Source of the DNA: Cavia porcellus
Lineage: Eukaryota; Chordata; Mammalia; Rodentia; Caviidae
Length of the DNA: 64,000 bases
Reading direction: 5' to 3'
Assembly: GCF_034190915.1 (NCBI RefSeq)
Contig: NW_026947486.1
Span: forward strand, 80,518,044 to 80,582,043
The notes under the pieces were generated by a model. That model saw only the letters and a list, made by a program, of their open reading frames with translations. It searched no databases and was not told the DNA's origin. The position numbers and the translations under genes were made by a program. Positions 10,950 through 22,299 of the stretch are shown here, in pieces (the first letter of the stretch is position 1; the number at the start of each line of letters is the position of its first letter).

Positions 10950-11988
10950 AGGAAAATAACGTGACAAGGATAAGTCAATGCATATCAGTTATAACTATCA
11001 GTGTAAATGTTCTCAATTCACCAATCAAAAGAAACCAATTATAGACTGAAAGTCAAAGGATGGAAAACAATATTTCATGGGACAGGAACCCAGGAAAAAG
11101 CAGAGATAGTTACTCTACTTGGAGACAATGGATTTCAAACCAAAACTTATCAAGAGAGACAAAGAAGGTCATTACATCTGTGTTAAATAACAATCCAAGA
11201 GGAATATATAACAATCATACATATATATTCACCAAAACCAGTGTACTCAACTATATAAAATAAATATTAGCAGACATGAAAAATCAAATAAGAACTGATA
11301 TAATTATAATGGGGGATCTCAATATTCCAGTATCACAAATAGATCAATCAGACAAAAACTCAGCAAAGAAATATCAGAACTGAACCAAATTTAGAACAAA
11401 TGGACTTTGTAGATGTCTACGGTGTTTCACCCCACAATATCAGAATACACATTCTTCTTAGCTGCACATGGATTATTCTCCAAAATAGACCACATACTAT
11501 CCCATAGAACATGTTTAAGTAAATTCAAAAGGAATTTCAACTATTCCATGCATATTATCAGACCACAGTGCAATGAAAGTAGAAGTCACTTGCACAAGAA
11601 ATTACAAAAATTTTGTAAACACATGGAAATTAAATAACATCCTCCTGAAATGCAATGGTTAACAGATTAAATTAAAGAAAAAAACATACAGTTTCTACAA
11701 CATACCAAAACTTATGGGACACAATGAAAGCAATCCTACAAAGGAAATTTATACCAGAGAAATCCCACATTGAAAAAACAGAATGATCGCAAATAAATAA
11801 CCTAATGTTTAACCTCAAGCTTCTAGAAAACAAAGGGCAAGTCAAGCTGAAAGCTAGTATGAGGGAGGAAATTATAAAGATTAGAGCAAAAACTAATGCA
11901 ATTGAAACTAAGAAAACAATACAAAGAACCAATGAATCAGAGTTGGTTCTTTGAAAGATTAAATGAAATTGATAAACCTTCAGCCAAC
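10950..11988 (+). pseudogene. L1 ORF2, N-terminal (endonuclease) part, broken
   Basis: Scattered frames show the apurinic endonuclease domain: 'MGDLN' (GDFN-type), 'FFLAAHGLFSKIDHIL' at about 11,447-11,494, and a 'SDHSA' match. The segment ends with 'SWFFERLNEIDKPSAN', where the retrovirus at 11,989 interrupts it. ORF2p nicks target DNA and reverse transcribes element RNA; this copy has many stops. The frame logically continues at 17,111 ('LIKK'). Confidence 0.8.
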
Positions 11989-12321
11989 TGAAAGAATGGA
12001 TGGGAATCTTTGCCCTGGATGGGAAGCTGCAGCGGTGGGAGGCTGGTAGGTGGAACCAAGAGGCTCCATCTTGAGGTCATCTTCCCCACCCCTAAGCAAA
12101 TTACCTGTGGCTCGAAATGAATTCCAATGGGCTACCTGTGTATCAGTAATGCCCCTTAGGCACCACCCCAAACCTAAGTTATATGTATGCCCGCACACCA
12201 CGTGTCGGGCAGAGAGAATGCCAGACCCTGGAAGTCATGGAGTCTCTCTCCACACTCTTAAAATAAAGGCCACTTTTATTTCATATTTCTTATCTTATTA
12301 GCTGCACCAAAAATTCTATCA
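11989..12321 (+). repeat. 5' LTR
   Basis: Starts 'tgaaagaa' and ends '...attctatca', giving the TG...CA form. It contains an AATAAA-type signal in 'cttaaaataaaggcc' near 12,260. It aligns along its length with 16,783-17,105. An ~11-bp segment near the start is absent from the 3' LTR. Confidence 0.88.
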
Positions 12322-12323
12322 GA

Positions 12324-12340
12324 TGGTTCCGACTGGGAAG
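12324..12340 (+). other. Primer-binding-site candidate, tRNA-Glu-like
   Basis: 'tggttccgactgggaag' sits 2 bp after the 5' LTR. It matches the tRNA-Glu type primer site as I recall it, with a 2-bp gap and one mismatch. The position is right for a retroviral primer site; the tRNA assignment is inference. Confidence 0.5.
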
Positions 12341-12419
12341 ACAGACTAGAGACTCCCAGAACCTCCCAGTCTAAGTCCCCTGCCGGTTCACAGACCAGAC
12401 TGCATACTGGATTAATTCC

Positions 12420-12522
12420 TCACTTCTCATTTAGCTCATTGGCATAAGCACCTGCCTTGCAAGCAGGCAGTCATGAGTTTGATCCCTGATACCGATAAAA
12501 AAGAAAAAGACAAAAAAAAACT
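12420..12522 (+). repeat. Young ID-like SINE in the provirus leader
   Basis: 'catttagctcattggcataa', 'cctgccttgcaagcaggcag' and 'gataccgataaaaaag', then an A-rich tail. The first ~10 bp of the head are diverged or missing. Confidence 0.85.
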
Positions 12523-13387
12523 TGTCACTGCTGGTTTGCAAACAACACAGTCTAACTCATTTACAGCAGGTGAGCCAATCCTGTCCAAAGATTACTCTGT
12601 CGTGGAGCCAGGCTCCATGCCAGGTTTTCTTAACCATTCCCTGGACTGGGGTAATGCTCTCACATCCCTTGGGGCAGCCCTGAGACAGAGCCATTGCTAA
12701 TCCACAGAAAATCCACTAGTGCCTTTTTTGGTGATGACCTAAAACAGAGTTTTGAAGCCAATTACCATCAGTCTAAGAGGTCAGGTGACAGCTTGCCCTG
12801 GTTAGATTACAGTCCATAGGCTCACCTGACTGTGACTCCGTGGGCCGTGACCCATGCCCGATTTTCTTATCTTGGGGACCACTTCCTGTCCCCCCAAAAA
12901 CATACCTATTTATAGCTTATCACACTGACAAGTTTACGAAAACTCTCCATCCTTAGGCCTTTAAGAATGTGTCCTTCTCTCCCTCTGCTTCTCTAGGATC
13001 CCTCCCCCTCCCCACACTTAGGAGATAGCATATCTCTTTACAGATTTTCCCCTATATCTCTCACACACCAAATCCCACAGCTTTCTCAGCGTACTCCTTT
13101 CCTCCCCACTTCACCCATTTCTCAGTCCCTCCCCAAGCCCCGGGCTGGCCTGCCTTTCTCGCTGAAATGGGGTAGGTGTGCCCTGACAGTGCTGGGGGAG
13201 GTGCGAGCGGACAGCGTTGGGCTGCACACTGGCTGCACAGCTGGCGCAGGTGGGGTATACATGGTTTGCACCAACGGCCTGGCCTGCATGGGCTGCTCTG
13301 GGCTCTCATGCCACGCCCCAGCTCCATACCCCGCCCTGCATGCTCTGCCCACCCTGCATGCTCAGCTTGTCTCCCAAGCAGTCACAG

Positions 13388-13418
<31 letters not shown>

Positions 13419-14980
13419 CCTCTAAGTGAAAGCACCGGTTCTGATGGTCACTGCGGCTCTGAACGGTAGCACAGAGGAAAAAGCAATGGGGTGCGGCGGG
13501 GTAAAAAGAAAAAAAGGGGCCAATTCTTATTTCAAAAGATCTCTTAATTGATTTAGAAAAGGGTTCACACCAGCCTTATTTAATATAGTTCAAATTGGCC
13601 AAATATATTTGAGTGCACTCTGAATTTATAAGATACATCTGTTGTTTGTTCAGTCCATTTACAGATTGTCCATTTTGTCCCTTTGCCTGCTCTGTGAACA
13701 GCTGTTCCTTCTTGTTTGAGCTCAACATTTTTTTTCCTTTTTTGCATTCTCAAACCATTTAATCAAGGTTTATTTGGGTTATATATTTTTAAAAAACATG
13801 TTTCCACCTATTTTGCCAGCTGGTCAAAATGTGCTAAAACTGATTAAATCTCTTGGGATGAGACATTTGACAAGACTTCAACTGATAAATGGGAAGTGGC
13901 CACTTGGTAATTTTACCAGCCTTGTTTATCAATTAAAGCCTTAAATAATCTCCATAGCCTTATGGGAGACACCTCAACTAAAGTTCATATGACTAAGACA
14001 ATTCATTCATTGTTGCTGATCTGCTGGTATATTCATGCTTTCAAATATAAAATTAGGATTGTTTCTGCTGCCTTTTTCTTGTGTTACAGCCAAGAGATAC
14101 AAATCAGACCAACATGAGTAAACCAGTCAAATAATAATTTTTAAACAAAAATTTATGTAATGTATGATGACAAATGTTTTCTTTCAGATCCAGACATACG
14201 CTTAGAGATACTTCACAAATCTCTTCAGCATTCAAATGTTAAAACACTCATGATTGATAGCCATTTAATGTTCTATGTTAAGCTTATTGCCTGTAAGCAG
14301 GCAGTACTGTACTGTTATCAATTTCTAGATGTTTAACAACTGAAATTAAGAGATAATTATAAATTCCTTTTGGATTCCTTTTGCTGGGATCCACTAGATC
14401 TTTTCCAGATAAAAGGTTATATGATGCATGCAAAACAACAAGACCAACACTGGGGCAGAGGCCAGGCTTGAGCCTTTCCCAGCCCATCCACCTGCCCTGG
14501 CTCCGCTCTCCGCTAAGCCATAATTAACTATACTCAACTGGCATTAAATGACACCGTACTGATCTCTCTCCTAAAAAAAAAAGGTAAAATTAATAAAACA
14601 GGCAATCTGCCAAAAATTAGATGGCATTAGACATTTTAACAGCATAAAGAGACACTTATATATGGCAAATAAATGACATGTCAGTTCCTAAAATTCCCTG
14701 AACCTTACTCACCTTATTGAAAGCCATTACTAAAATCGTTGTTTGTATTATTTGACTCCTGAATACACAATTGATTCTACAGATACCTTCTACTGTGGCC
14801 AGATCCCAAGACAAAAGTCTACACTTGGCCCTCAAATTCCACAGGGAGACCTTCTTAATATGGCTTTTCATGTTTCCAACAACAGCGATAAAAAATAACA
14901 ATCTGATCTATTAGCAGTAACACTTGAATCTCTGAGACAGGTAAACCAACACAAGGTGGAGCTGCCTGAGTTCCTCCTGG
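12523..14980 (+). other. Provirus interior without recognisable coding
   Basis: By position this is leader and gag, but I see no convincing matrix or capsid coding. 12,950-13,500 is C-rich and includes a homopolymer C tract at 13,388-13,418. 13,550-14,560 is AT-rich and may be a secondary insertion I cannot classify. Confidence 0.4.
13388..13418. repeat. Poly-C tract of about 30 bases
   Basis: An almost pure run of C after 'agtcacagcc', ending 'gcctctaag'. Such runs are prone to length error in assemblies. Confidence 0.9.
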
Positions 14981-14984
14981 ACCA

Positions 14985-15027
14985 TGCCTCGAATGTAGCA
15001 CAAAGACATTGGGCAAGAGAGTGCCCC
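14985..15027 (+). pseudogene. Nucleocapsid zinc-knuckle relic (gag)
   Basis: One frame gives C-L-E-C and, one base over, 'RHWARECP' follows. Together they are the CCHC knuckle of gammaretroviral nucleocapsid, split by a frameshift and with Gly before His changed to Arg. A protease relic follows about 240 bp downstream, the usual order. Confidence 0.65.
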
Positions 15028-15239
15028 ATTCTGGCATTCCTTTGGGGCCTTACTCCTAGGCTACTGGACTGTCCTAGCCACCAGAGAGTGGGCAAGCCAT
15101 CCTAACTTCTAGCCCTCACAGGAAATGCCAACACGGTCAGATTCATCACTGACAGATCTGCTTGGACTTGCTGCTGAAGACTGATGGGGCTCAGGATCCA
15201 CAGCCCTCATTAAGGTGTCTTTCTAAGAGCCCCAAGTCC

Positions 15240-15440
15240 CATTAGAGGTCTCAGGTAAGACGTTCTCTGTACTTGTGGACATAGAGGCCATGTATGCGGT
15301 TCTTCCTGACTTTTCAGGCTGCTATATTAAGTCCTCAGTCTCTGGGTATTGATGGCCAACCTATGCAGCCTGTGCAGACAGGGCCTATTTTGTGCAAGTT
15401 CCAGAATGCTTCTTCTCTGGTAAATCCCATAGTTTGAAAT
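15240..15440 (+). pseudogene. Retroviral protease relic
   Basis: The frame reads 'LVDIEAMYAVL', where an aspartic protease would have D-T/S-G: the active-site Asp is kept but the next two residues are changed. An in-frame stop follows ('SGY*'). Located between nucleocapsid and reverse transcriptase as expected. Confidence 0.65.
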
Positions 15441-15470
15441 ACCTCCAATCCCACCTGCACTGCCCATGCC

Positions 15471-15824
15471 ATGCCTATTATTATTCATCTCAGGGATCCT
15501 TCAGTTCTTTCTTGTGTTCCCCAATATCCCGTGGCTTCCAAACATTTAGAGGGACTTAAACCTGTAATTAAGCACCTTTTAGACAATGGTTTTCTTAAAC
15601 CTACCCATTCACTCTATAATACTGCTATTCTCCTGGTACTCAAGCCTAAAGGGTCTTACCCTCTAATACAAGACCTTAAGATACTCAATAGTGCTGTTAC
15701 CCCAGTCCACCCAGTGGTGCCAAATCCTTATACCATGCTCTCTCATATCCCTCCCTCCACCACCCACTTTACAGTCCTAGCTCTTAAAAATGCCTTTTTA
15801 TTCCTTTGTGTTTATGCACACTGA
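15471..15824 (+). pseudogene. Reverse-transcriptase N-terminal relic
   Basis: 117 open codons carry gammaretroviral RT landmarks: 'LKPVIKHLLDNGFLKP', 'YNTAILLVLKPKGSYPLIQD', 'VHPVVPNPYTMLS' and 'TVLALKNAF' (the first catalytic Asp of the L-D-x-x-D-A-F type motif is replaced). The frame ends before the catalytic Y-x-D-D region, which I do not find; the rest of RT and RNase H is deleted. Confidence 0.8.
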
Positions 15825-15919
15825 CCTAGACACTCTGAGGTCTCAACAGCTTATGCCTGTTATCTCTAGTAAAACCTCTCCTCAGGGATATATAGCACCC
15901 CCTTCCTTTCCTATTCACC

Positions 15920-16240
15920 AATTTCTCAGACACAACCCTGGTCAAGACTGACAGATAAATTTTATCTTCTCACCTTTGTTTATACTTTTTCAGGATACAT
16001 AAAAGCCTTTCCCACAACCAGAGAGACTGCTAATATACTTACTAAAGTCCTGTTACATAAAACCATCACAAGGACTACAACCAAGGTGGAGCAGCCCATA
16101 CCTGGTCTTCTTGGCAACCTCAACAGTGGTCAAAGTTGTTAGACTGCCATCCTGGTTTCACATCACTCAGGCTAAGTGGTCCCCTTCCAGCCCTAGTTCC
16201 AACCATCTTTTGCCCACTCATTTCCACCTCACCAAGGCCC
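15920..16240 (+). pseudogene. Integrase relic
   Basis: One frame gives 'FVYTFSGYIKAFPTTRETAN', the D/E-rich catalytic core start of a gammaretroviral integrase with the usual Asp replaced by Tyr. About 200 bp on, 'VVKVVRLPSWFHITQAKWS' resembles the integrase C-terminal domain. The core between them is mostly deleted. Confidence 0.7.
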
Positions 16241-16782
16241 CACAGCCACAACTCTCAGGCTTTCATGTTTTGTTATCCAATTTGGTTCCTAATTTCTTAT
16301 CCTTTTTATAGCAGGACAATAGTCTTTCCTAAAGACTCCCACATCATGCATACCAGAGACAAGTCTTACCTACCTACGCTCTTAACTTTTACCCTTTCAA
16401 ATGGGGGAATAATCACCTCTCATAACCTCACACTTATTTTTCAGAATTCTACCTTACCGTGGCAATGATTCTACCTCAACATGGTCCTGATAAAATGACA
16501 TATCTAAATCAAAGTCACTTTTCCTTCTACCTCACCTGGGTCCTTTAATAAGATAGTGGCATGCCTCCTCATGACATCTTGTCTTTTTGTTTTTCCAGTC
16601 TAATGAGCAGGCACTCACCAGTGATAAAATTGTCCTGGTTAAGACACCTGGCACCAGCTTCTACATGGGCATCAACCGTCATCCTGTCAACCCTTCTAAA
16701 CCCCAGTACAGCGCCCCCTTTCAGCAGGAATCAGTAAAAAAGAAAAATTTTGCCCCTTTTCCTAATATTAAAAAGACAGGAG
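16241..16782 (+). other. Possible env remnant and polypurine tract
   Basis: By position this is env, but no transmembrane, fusion peptide or CX6C motif could be identified with confidence. A purine run 'aaaaagacaggag' (16,770-16,782) directly precedes the 3' LTR and is the likely plus-strand primer site. Confidence 0.45.
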
Positions 16783-17105
16783 TGAAAGAATTTTGCCCTG
16801 AATGGGAAGCTGCAGCAGTGGGAGGCTGGGAGGTGGAATCAAGGGGCTCTATCTTGAGGTCGGCTCTCTCCACCCCTAAGCAATTTACCTGTGGTGCGAA
16901 ATGAATTCCAGTGGGCTACCTGTGCATCAGTAATGCGCCTTAGGCACCACCCCAAACCTAAGCTATATGTATGCCCCCACACCACGTGTCGGGCAGAGAG
17001 AATGCCAGACCCTGGAGGTCATGGAGTCTCTCTCCGCATTCTTAAAATAAAGGCCACTTTTATTTCATATTTCTTATCTTTTTGGCTGTACCAAAAATTC
17101 TATTT
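16783..17105 (+). repeat. 3' LTR
   Basis: Starts 'tgaaagaa' and runs parallel to the 5' LTR, ending 'attctattt' just before the 'ccaac' target duplication. The terminal CA seen in the 5' LTR is TT here. Confidence 0.88.
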
Positions 17106-17110
17106 CCAAC

Positions 17111-19440
17111 CTTATCAAGAAAAGAAAAAAAGATGCAGACTCATGTAATTAGGAATGAAAAGGATGAAATCACAATGAATCCTGCAGAAATCCAGAAGGT
17201 CATTAATACCTGCTGTGAGAACCTGTATTCCAATAAAATGGAAAACACAGAAGGAATGGAAAGATTCCTCGATACATATGAATTACCAAAACTGAATCAA
17301 GAAGGTATAAACATTCTGAACACTCCAATATCAGTCAATGAAATCAATTAAAAGTCTAACAACAGAGAAGAGCTTAGGTCCTGACAGATTCACTACTGAA
17401 TTCTATAAGAAATTTAGAGAAGATCTAATTCCACTACTCCTCAAACTCTTTAATGAAATCAAAAGGGAAGCAATAATCCAAAAATCATTCCTGGGAGCCA
17501 ACATTACCCTGATGCCAAAACCAGATAAGGATCCATCCAAAAAGAGTGCTACATACAGGCAAACCTTCCTAATTAACATAGAAGCAAAAATCCTCTATAA
17601 GATACTGGCAAATACACTGCAGCAAATAATCAAGAAGACTATACACCACAACCAAATAGGACTCATCCCAAGGATTAGACAATGGTTCAACACACACAAA
17701 TCAATAAATGTAATACTCCATATTAACAGAGCCAAGGACAAAAACCATACAATTATCTCAGTAGCTGCAGTAAAGACATTTGACAAATTCCAGTGCTTAT
17801 CTGTGACTAAAACCCCACAGAAAATTGGAATAGATGGCCTTTATTTCAATCTGATAAGAGACTTCTATGACAAACCAACAGCCAATATCATACTAAATGT
17901 AAAAACTGAAAGCTTTCACTCTAAAATCAGGAACAAGACAAGGTGTCAACTATCACCACTCCTATTCAATATAGGTCTGGAAATATTAGTCAGAGTAATC
18001 AGACAAGAAGGAGAAACAAAAGGAATAAAGATAGGAAAGGAAGACGTTAAATTATCACTATTGTGGGTGACATGATACTCTATATAGAAAACCCCAAAAA
18101 TTCCACCAAAAGACTCCTAGATTTAATAACCAAATCCAGTATTGTACCTGGATACAAACTCAACACTCAAAAGTCAATAATATTCCTATATACAAATAAA
18201 CTCATCAAGAAAGAAATTAGGGAAACAACAGCTTTTAAAATAGCATCCAGAAAAATGAAATACCTAGGAATCTATCTAGTGAAGGATGTAAATTCTTCTA
18301 CATTGAAAACTACATACTCTGAAAAAGATCAAAGAGCATATCAGTAAATGGAAAAATATCCCTTACTTGGATTCAAAAAGTCAATATAGTGAAAATGGCG
18401 ACACTCCCAAAATTGTTATACAGATTTAATGCAATCCCAATCAAAGTACAAATAGTGTATCTCACAGAAGTAGAGAAAACAATCTTAAAATTCATTCGGA
18501 ACCAGAAGAGACCTAGAATAGGAAAAGCAATCTTGGGAAACAAAGGCAAGGAAGATAGTGTCACAATCGCTGACTTGAAATTATACTACAAGGCTATAAT
18601 GATAAAACAGCAAAATATTACCAAAAAAACAGATTAGACGATCAATGTAACAATTAGAAGATGCAGAAACAACTGCAAACACACTCAGTTACCTTATCTT
18701 TGACAAAGGGGCCAAATATCTTTACTGAAAGAAGAAAGATAGCCTCTTTAATAAATATACTGGCAAAACTGGCTTTCTGCATGCCAAAGACTAAAACTAG
18801 ATCTGTATCTCTCACCATGCACTAAACTAAAATCCAAATGGATCCAATATATAAATATTAAAACCAAATGATAGCCGGGGGTTCAACTTAGTGACGTAAG
18901 CACCTACCCTGGCAAGCATGAGGTCATGAATTTGATCCCAGGTACCAAAAAACAAAAACAAAAACCAAACCCTAAATCTGTTGGAAGATAGAATAGGTAG
19001 AACTATTGAAGACATAGGTGTAGGCACAGAATTTATAAACAAACTCCAGTTGCACAGGAAATATCACAAAGAATCAACAGCTAGGTTTTCATCTTATTAA
19101 AAAGCTTTTCCACTGCAAAGGAAACCACCAAAAAAGTCAAGGGAAAACTCACAGTATGGGAAAATTTTTGCCAGCTGTTCCACAAACAAAGGAGTAATAT
19201 CTAGAGTATATAAAGAACTAAATAAAAAATCAGACCCTCTCAAATTTAAAAATCCAGTCCAAAAATGGGCATCTTAAATAGACATTTCTCAGATAAAGAA
19301 GTAGAAACAACAAATAAATATATTAAAGAATGTTCAACACCACTAGTCATTCGAGATACAAGTTAAAACAACACTGAGATTCCATCTCACTCTAGAAAGA
19401 ATGGCTATTACCAAAAATCAACCGGTAACAAATGCTGGCA
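17111..19440 (+). pseudogene. L1 ORF2, reverse-transcriptase part, broken, 3'-truncated
   Basis: Continuation of the ORF2 interrupted at 11,988. Clear RT landmarks: 'LDTYELPKLNQE', '[14 protein letters not shown]', '[20 protein letters not shown]', '[14 protein letters not shown]', '[16 protein letters not shown]', and a degenerate F-A-D-D site that reads FVGDM across a frameshift near 18,062, so one catalytic Asp is lost. The ORF2 C-terminal part follows, decayed, with an ID SINE at 18,870. The element stops abruptly near 19,440 at 'aacaaatgctggcag'; no 3' UTR is present. Confidence 0.88.
18870..18966 (+). repeat. ID-like SINE in L1 ORF2
   Basis: 'gccgggggttcaacttagtg', 'cctggcaagcatgaggtcat', 'gatcccaggtacc' and a (CAAAAA)n tail. 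Diverged relative to the 'gataaaaa' subfamily. Confidence 0.8.
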
Positions 19441-19984
19441 GACCTTTTCCCAGACCTTTTCACTAGATTGTCATACATGCCTTGCAATCTAAGGCAATTC
19501 TGCCTAGTTCTGCTTCATCCTCTGTCATTTTACAGGTGTCAGATCTGCAAATGGTGCAAAGGCTGTCTCTGCCCAGTTTTGCTCCCTGCACTTTCCTCTT
19601 TCACAGGCATTATTCCCAGTCAGCATCTTGCCAGAGAGGGGAGAAGAAAGGAATAAAAAAAAACTAAGAAATGTCATATATGTGCACCATCTCCCTATGA
19701 TGAATGTAATCATTATATGCTACAATAAATAGCTAGTTAGATAGATAAATCATCATATTGCTAACTCCATGTTAGCATCTGCTTCCTCAAAGATCCAAAT
19801 TGACACAATTAACCATTTACCACCACCATCCACTTTGGAAGAATTCTTCAGCAGACACTTAAGCACTTCAAGAATCTATTTATTATTATCAAAAATGTTT
19901 TCATCAAGTTCTTTGGTTGAATTCATAGCTTAGTCAATTACCTAGTCACAAGTCTAGGTAATTCAGGCAATAAAAAACATTTAA
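19441..19984. other. No gene or clear repeat seen
   Basis: Mixed-composition sequence between the broken L1 and a composite SINE. No splice-flanked coding segment or RNA gene recognised. Confidence 0.4.
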
Positions 19985-20155
19985 AGCAAGGCATTATGGT
20001 TCATGCCTCTAATTCCAGCACTCTAGGAGTATAAGGAAAAAGAGCTACAAATTTAAGTCCTACTGAGTAACTTAGAACTTTTTTCAAAATTATATAATAT
20101 GATATAATATAAAGAGATGCAGAGATCTCAGTGAGAAGGCCCTCAGTTCCATAAA
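19985..20155 (+). repeat. Old composite B1/ID SINE
   Basis: A 7SL-type head ('catgcctctaattccagcac') followed by an ID-type body ('gcagagatctcagtgagaag', 'cctcagttcc'). Heavily diverged. Confidence 0.55.
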
Positions 20156-20160
20156 TATTT

Positions 20161-20260
20161 TGCTTTTTTTTTTTTTTTTTTTTTTTTTACTGGAGATTGA
20201 ACTCATGACCTAGCACTTGCCAGGCAGGCACTTATGCCACTGAGCTGAATCCCCAGCAAA
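20161..20260 (-). repeat. ID-like SINE
   Basis: On the - strand 'gctggggattcagctcagtg', 'gcctgcctggcaagtgc', then a tail of about 25 A (seen as T at 20,164-20,188). Confidence 0.85.
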
Positions 20261-21689
20261 AAAAAAAGCATTTAATACACCAGTCTCACAATCTCACAAT
20301 CTCCCTCAAGGCACAAAGTACAGCTACAGTTTTTGTAAACATTGCATCTAGTTTCTCTGCACATTAGAACAACAGCAAAGTTTATCATCTAGGCCTGAAC
20401 TTGCACTGTTCAGTGTCAATCCTAATCATGATTATGATCATTCACTGAAGGTTTTTACTCCAAAAAGATGCAAGATTCTTCCTGAAATTCAAATAGTTAA
20501 TCGATGATTTTTCCTTATAGCTCTCAGTGACTACCTTGAGCAAAAGTAGTTATTTATGGTCATTCCCCATCTTGTCATGAAGGTGAGAAAAAAAATCTTC
20601 ACATAACTGATAAGCTTGAAGTACTTCTCATAATCTTTATGTGTAGGTCAGATAGAGGGCTTCTTATGGACAACAGCTTGTAAACATGTTAGGCAGTTTA
20701 GACTAGATTCTGTTGTGGTAGCAAATGCTGAAATCTCAATGGCTTAACCAAAGTTCTATTTCTCCCTCACACAAAGTTCCCTTTCCTAGCAACTTTCCAA
20801 GACAGTTTTTTTTCTGCATGATGAACTCAGGGATGCAGGGAACTTGCATTGTGCTCTACTATTTGTGAGTCCTCTGCCTCCAGCTGCACCAAAAGCACAG
20901 AGATTTAATACGACAAACCAGGAGGGCTATTACATGGGCTGGGCCTGGAATGGCAGTTATCAGTCCCACACACATTCCATTGCCAGCACCAAACCAGATG
21001 ACCCTCTGTAACTAAAAGGTAAGCTGGGAGATGTAGAAGAGTATGTGGATCTTGGTGCATAGTCTCGGCCATAATAGATTTTCTGTTAGCACAATAGCTT
21101 AAATACATAAAAGAAGCCCTCAAATCAGATTTTCTGTATTTCTAATGCCCTTCTTACTTTATCCTGATATATCACTTTCAGTTGTACTCAGAAAATCATT
21201 CATAAGCTTAAAATCCTTCCTCAGTTCACTGAATTACCATCCACCCATTTGTTCAAGTCCAAAATTCAGAAGTTATTTTTATTTCCTCTACATAGAAACT
21301 AAATAAAAGAAAGCCAAAGAGCCCTGTACAGCGGTCATTCCAGAGCAGTGTTCATGATATCATTGTCCAGATGAAAGGCATATTCCTAAAGACAGGCTAA
21401 AAGAATCATCTATCAGAGTATGCTAACATTTCCCTTTATTCAGATGCTAGCAATGTGTTAACCCATGAAGACCTCCATAAATATTTCTTTCATTTAATAA
21501 ATACAGGTTCTGCTATATACATTCTCTTATAAGTTGTATCATTCATTTACACATTCATATACTCAACAAATATTTATCAAGTGCCTACAAGCTTGCTGTT
21601 TTAGGTGCCCAAAATATAAAAGTATGTGCAACAGATAAAACCTCTACCTGAACGGAGCTTATATTCCAGAGAGCAGAAAAACTCATTTT
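20261..21689. other. Intergenic, no gene seen
   Basis: No coding or RNA gene recognised. 20,700-20,960 (from 'tggtagcaaatgctgaaatc') resembles an ancient mammalian interspersed repeat, but I cannot assign the family. Confidence 0.4.
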
Positions 21690-21905
21690 TTTCATTCTTT
21701 TTTTCTTTCACTTTTTTTTGAGAGGCAGGTATAGTAGAAACTGAACCCAGAAACCCAGGAGCTTCCCACTAAGTGACATCCCCAGCTCTCCTTTGTTTGT
21801 TTAGAGACCTGGTTTTGCTACCAAGTCACCTAGGCTGGGCTCAGACTTGTGATGTGTCTCAGCCTTCCACAGTGCTGTGGTTACAGGTATGTGCCACAAC
21901 ACCCA
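21690..21905 (-). repeat. Composite B1/ID SINE
   Basis: On the - strand a B1/Alu-type head (seen reversed as 'ctaggctgggctcagacttg' and 'gtggttacaggtatgtgcca') joins an ID-type body (reversed 'agtgacatccccagctc'). Confidence 0.65.
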
Positions 21906-21919
21906 GTTATGAGGGAGCT

Positions 21920-21922
21920 ATT

Positions 21923-21957
<35 letters not shown>

Positions 21958-22026
21958 AGCAAGAATCGAACTCACAACCTTGCACTTGCCAGAAAGGTGC
22001 TAACCCACTGAGCTATATACCCCACC
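21920..22026 (-). repeat. ID-like SINE with (AAC)n tail
   Basis: On the - strand: 'ggggtatatagctcagtggg', 'ctggcaagtgcaaggttgtg', 'gttcgattcttg', then about twelve AAC units (TTG at 21,922-21,957). Confidence 0.85.
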
Positions 22027-22299
22027 TGAGGGAGTTATTTTTTAAAATAAAATATACAGTAAAGGATTGGATAGTAACGAATTTCTTAGGCAAAAGAAAA
22101 GCAGGGAAGGAAACAGGGTTACTAATGTGGGATCATGATTTTAAATCTGTGTTCAGGCCTCATGGAGAAAAGAACATTTAAGCAAATACTTACTTGAAGG
22201 AGGTGAAGGAAGTAGCCAAGAATAAAGCTAGAGCCAAGTACACAGGCAGAAGCAACGCTAAGTACAAACCAAGCAGCAACACCCAGTGAACTGGGGAGA

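Larger units (their letters stand above)
11984..17110 (+). mobile_element. Decayed class I (gammaretrovirus-like) provirus in L1 ORF2
   Basis: Two direct LTRs (11,989-12,321 and 16,783-17,105) flank about 4.5 kb of interior. The 5-bp sequence 'ccaac' flanks both sides (11,984-11,988 and 17,106-17,110), and the L1 ORF2 reading resumes cleanly across it, so the insertion boundary is exact. The remains are in retroviral order: nucleocapsid zinc knuckle, protease, start of reverse transcriptase, integrase. Large parts of gag, pol and env are missing or unrecognisable, and stops and frameshifts occur throughout. By eye the LTRs differ at roughly two dozen positions plus a short indel, so the insertion is old. 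Non-functional. Confidence 0.88.

Noticed and set aside
13176..13469. Several overlapping + strand frames ending in poly-Pro
   Set aside because: They are created by the poly-C tract within the provirus; frames in all three registers are open there.
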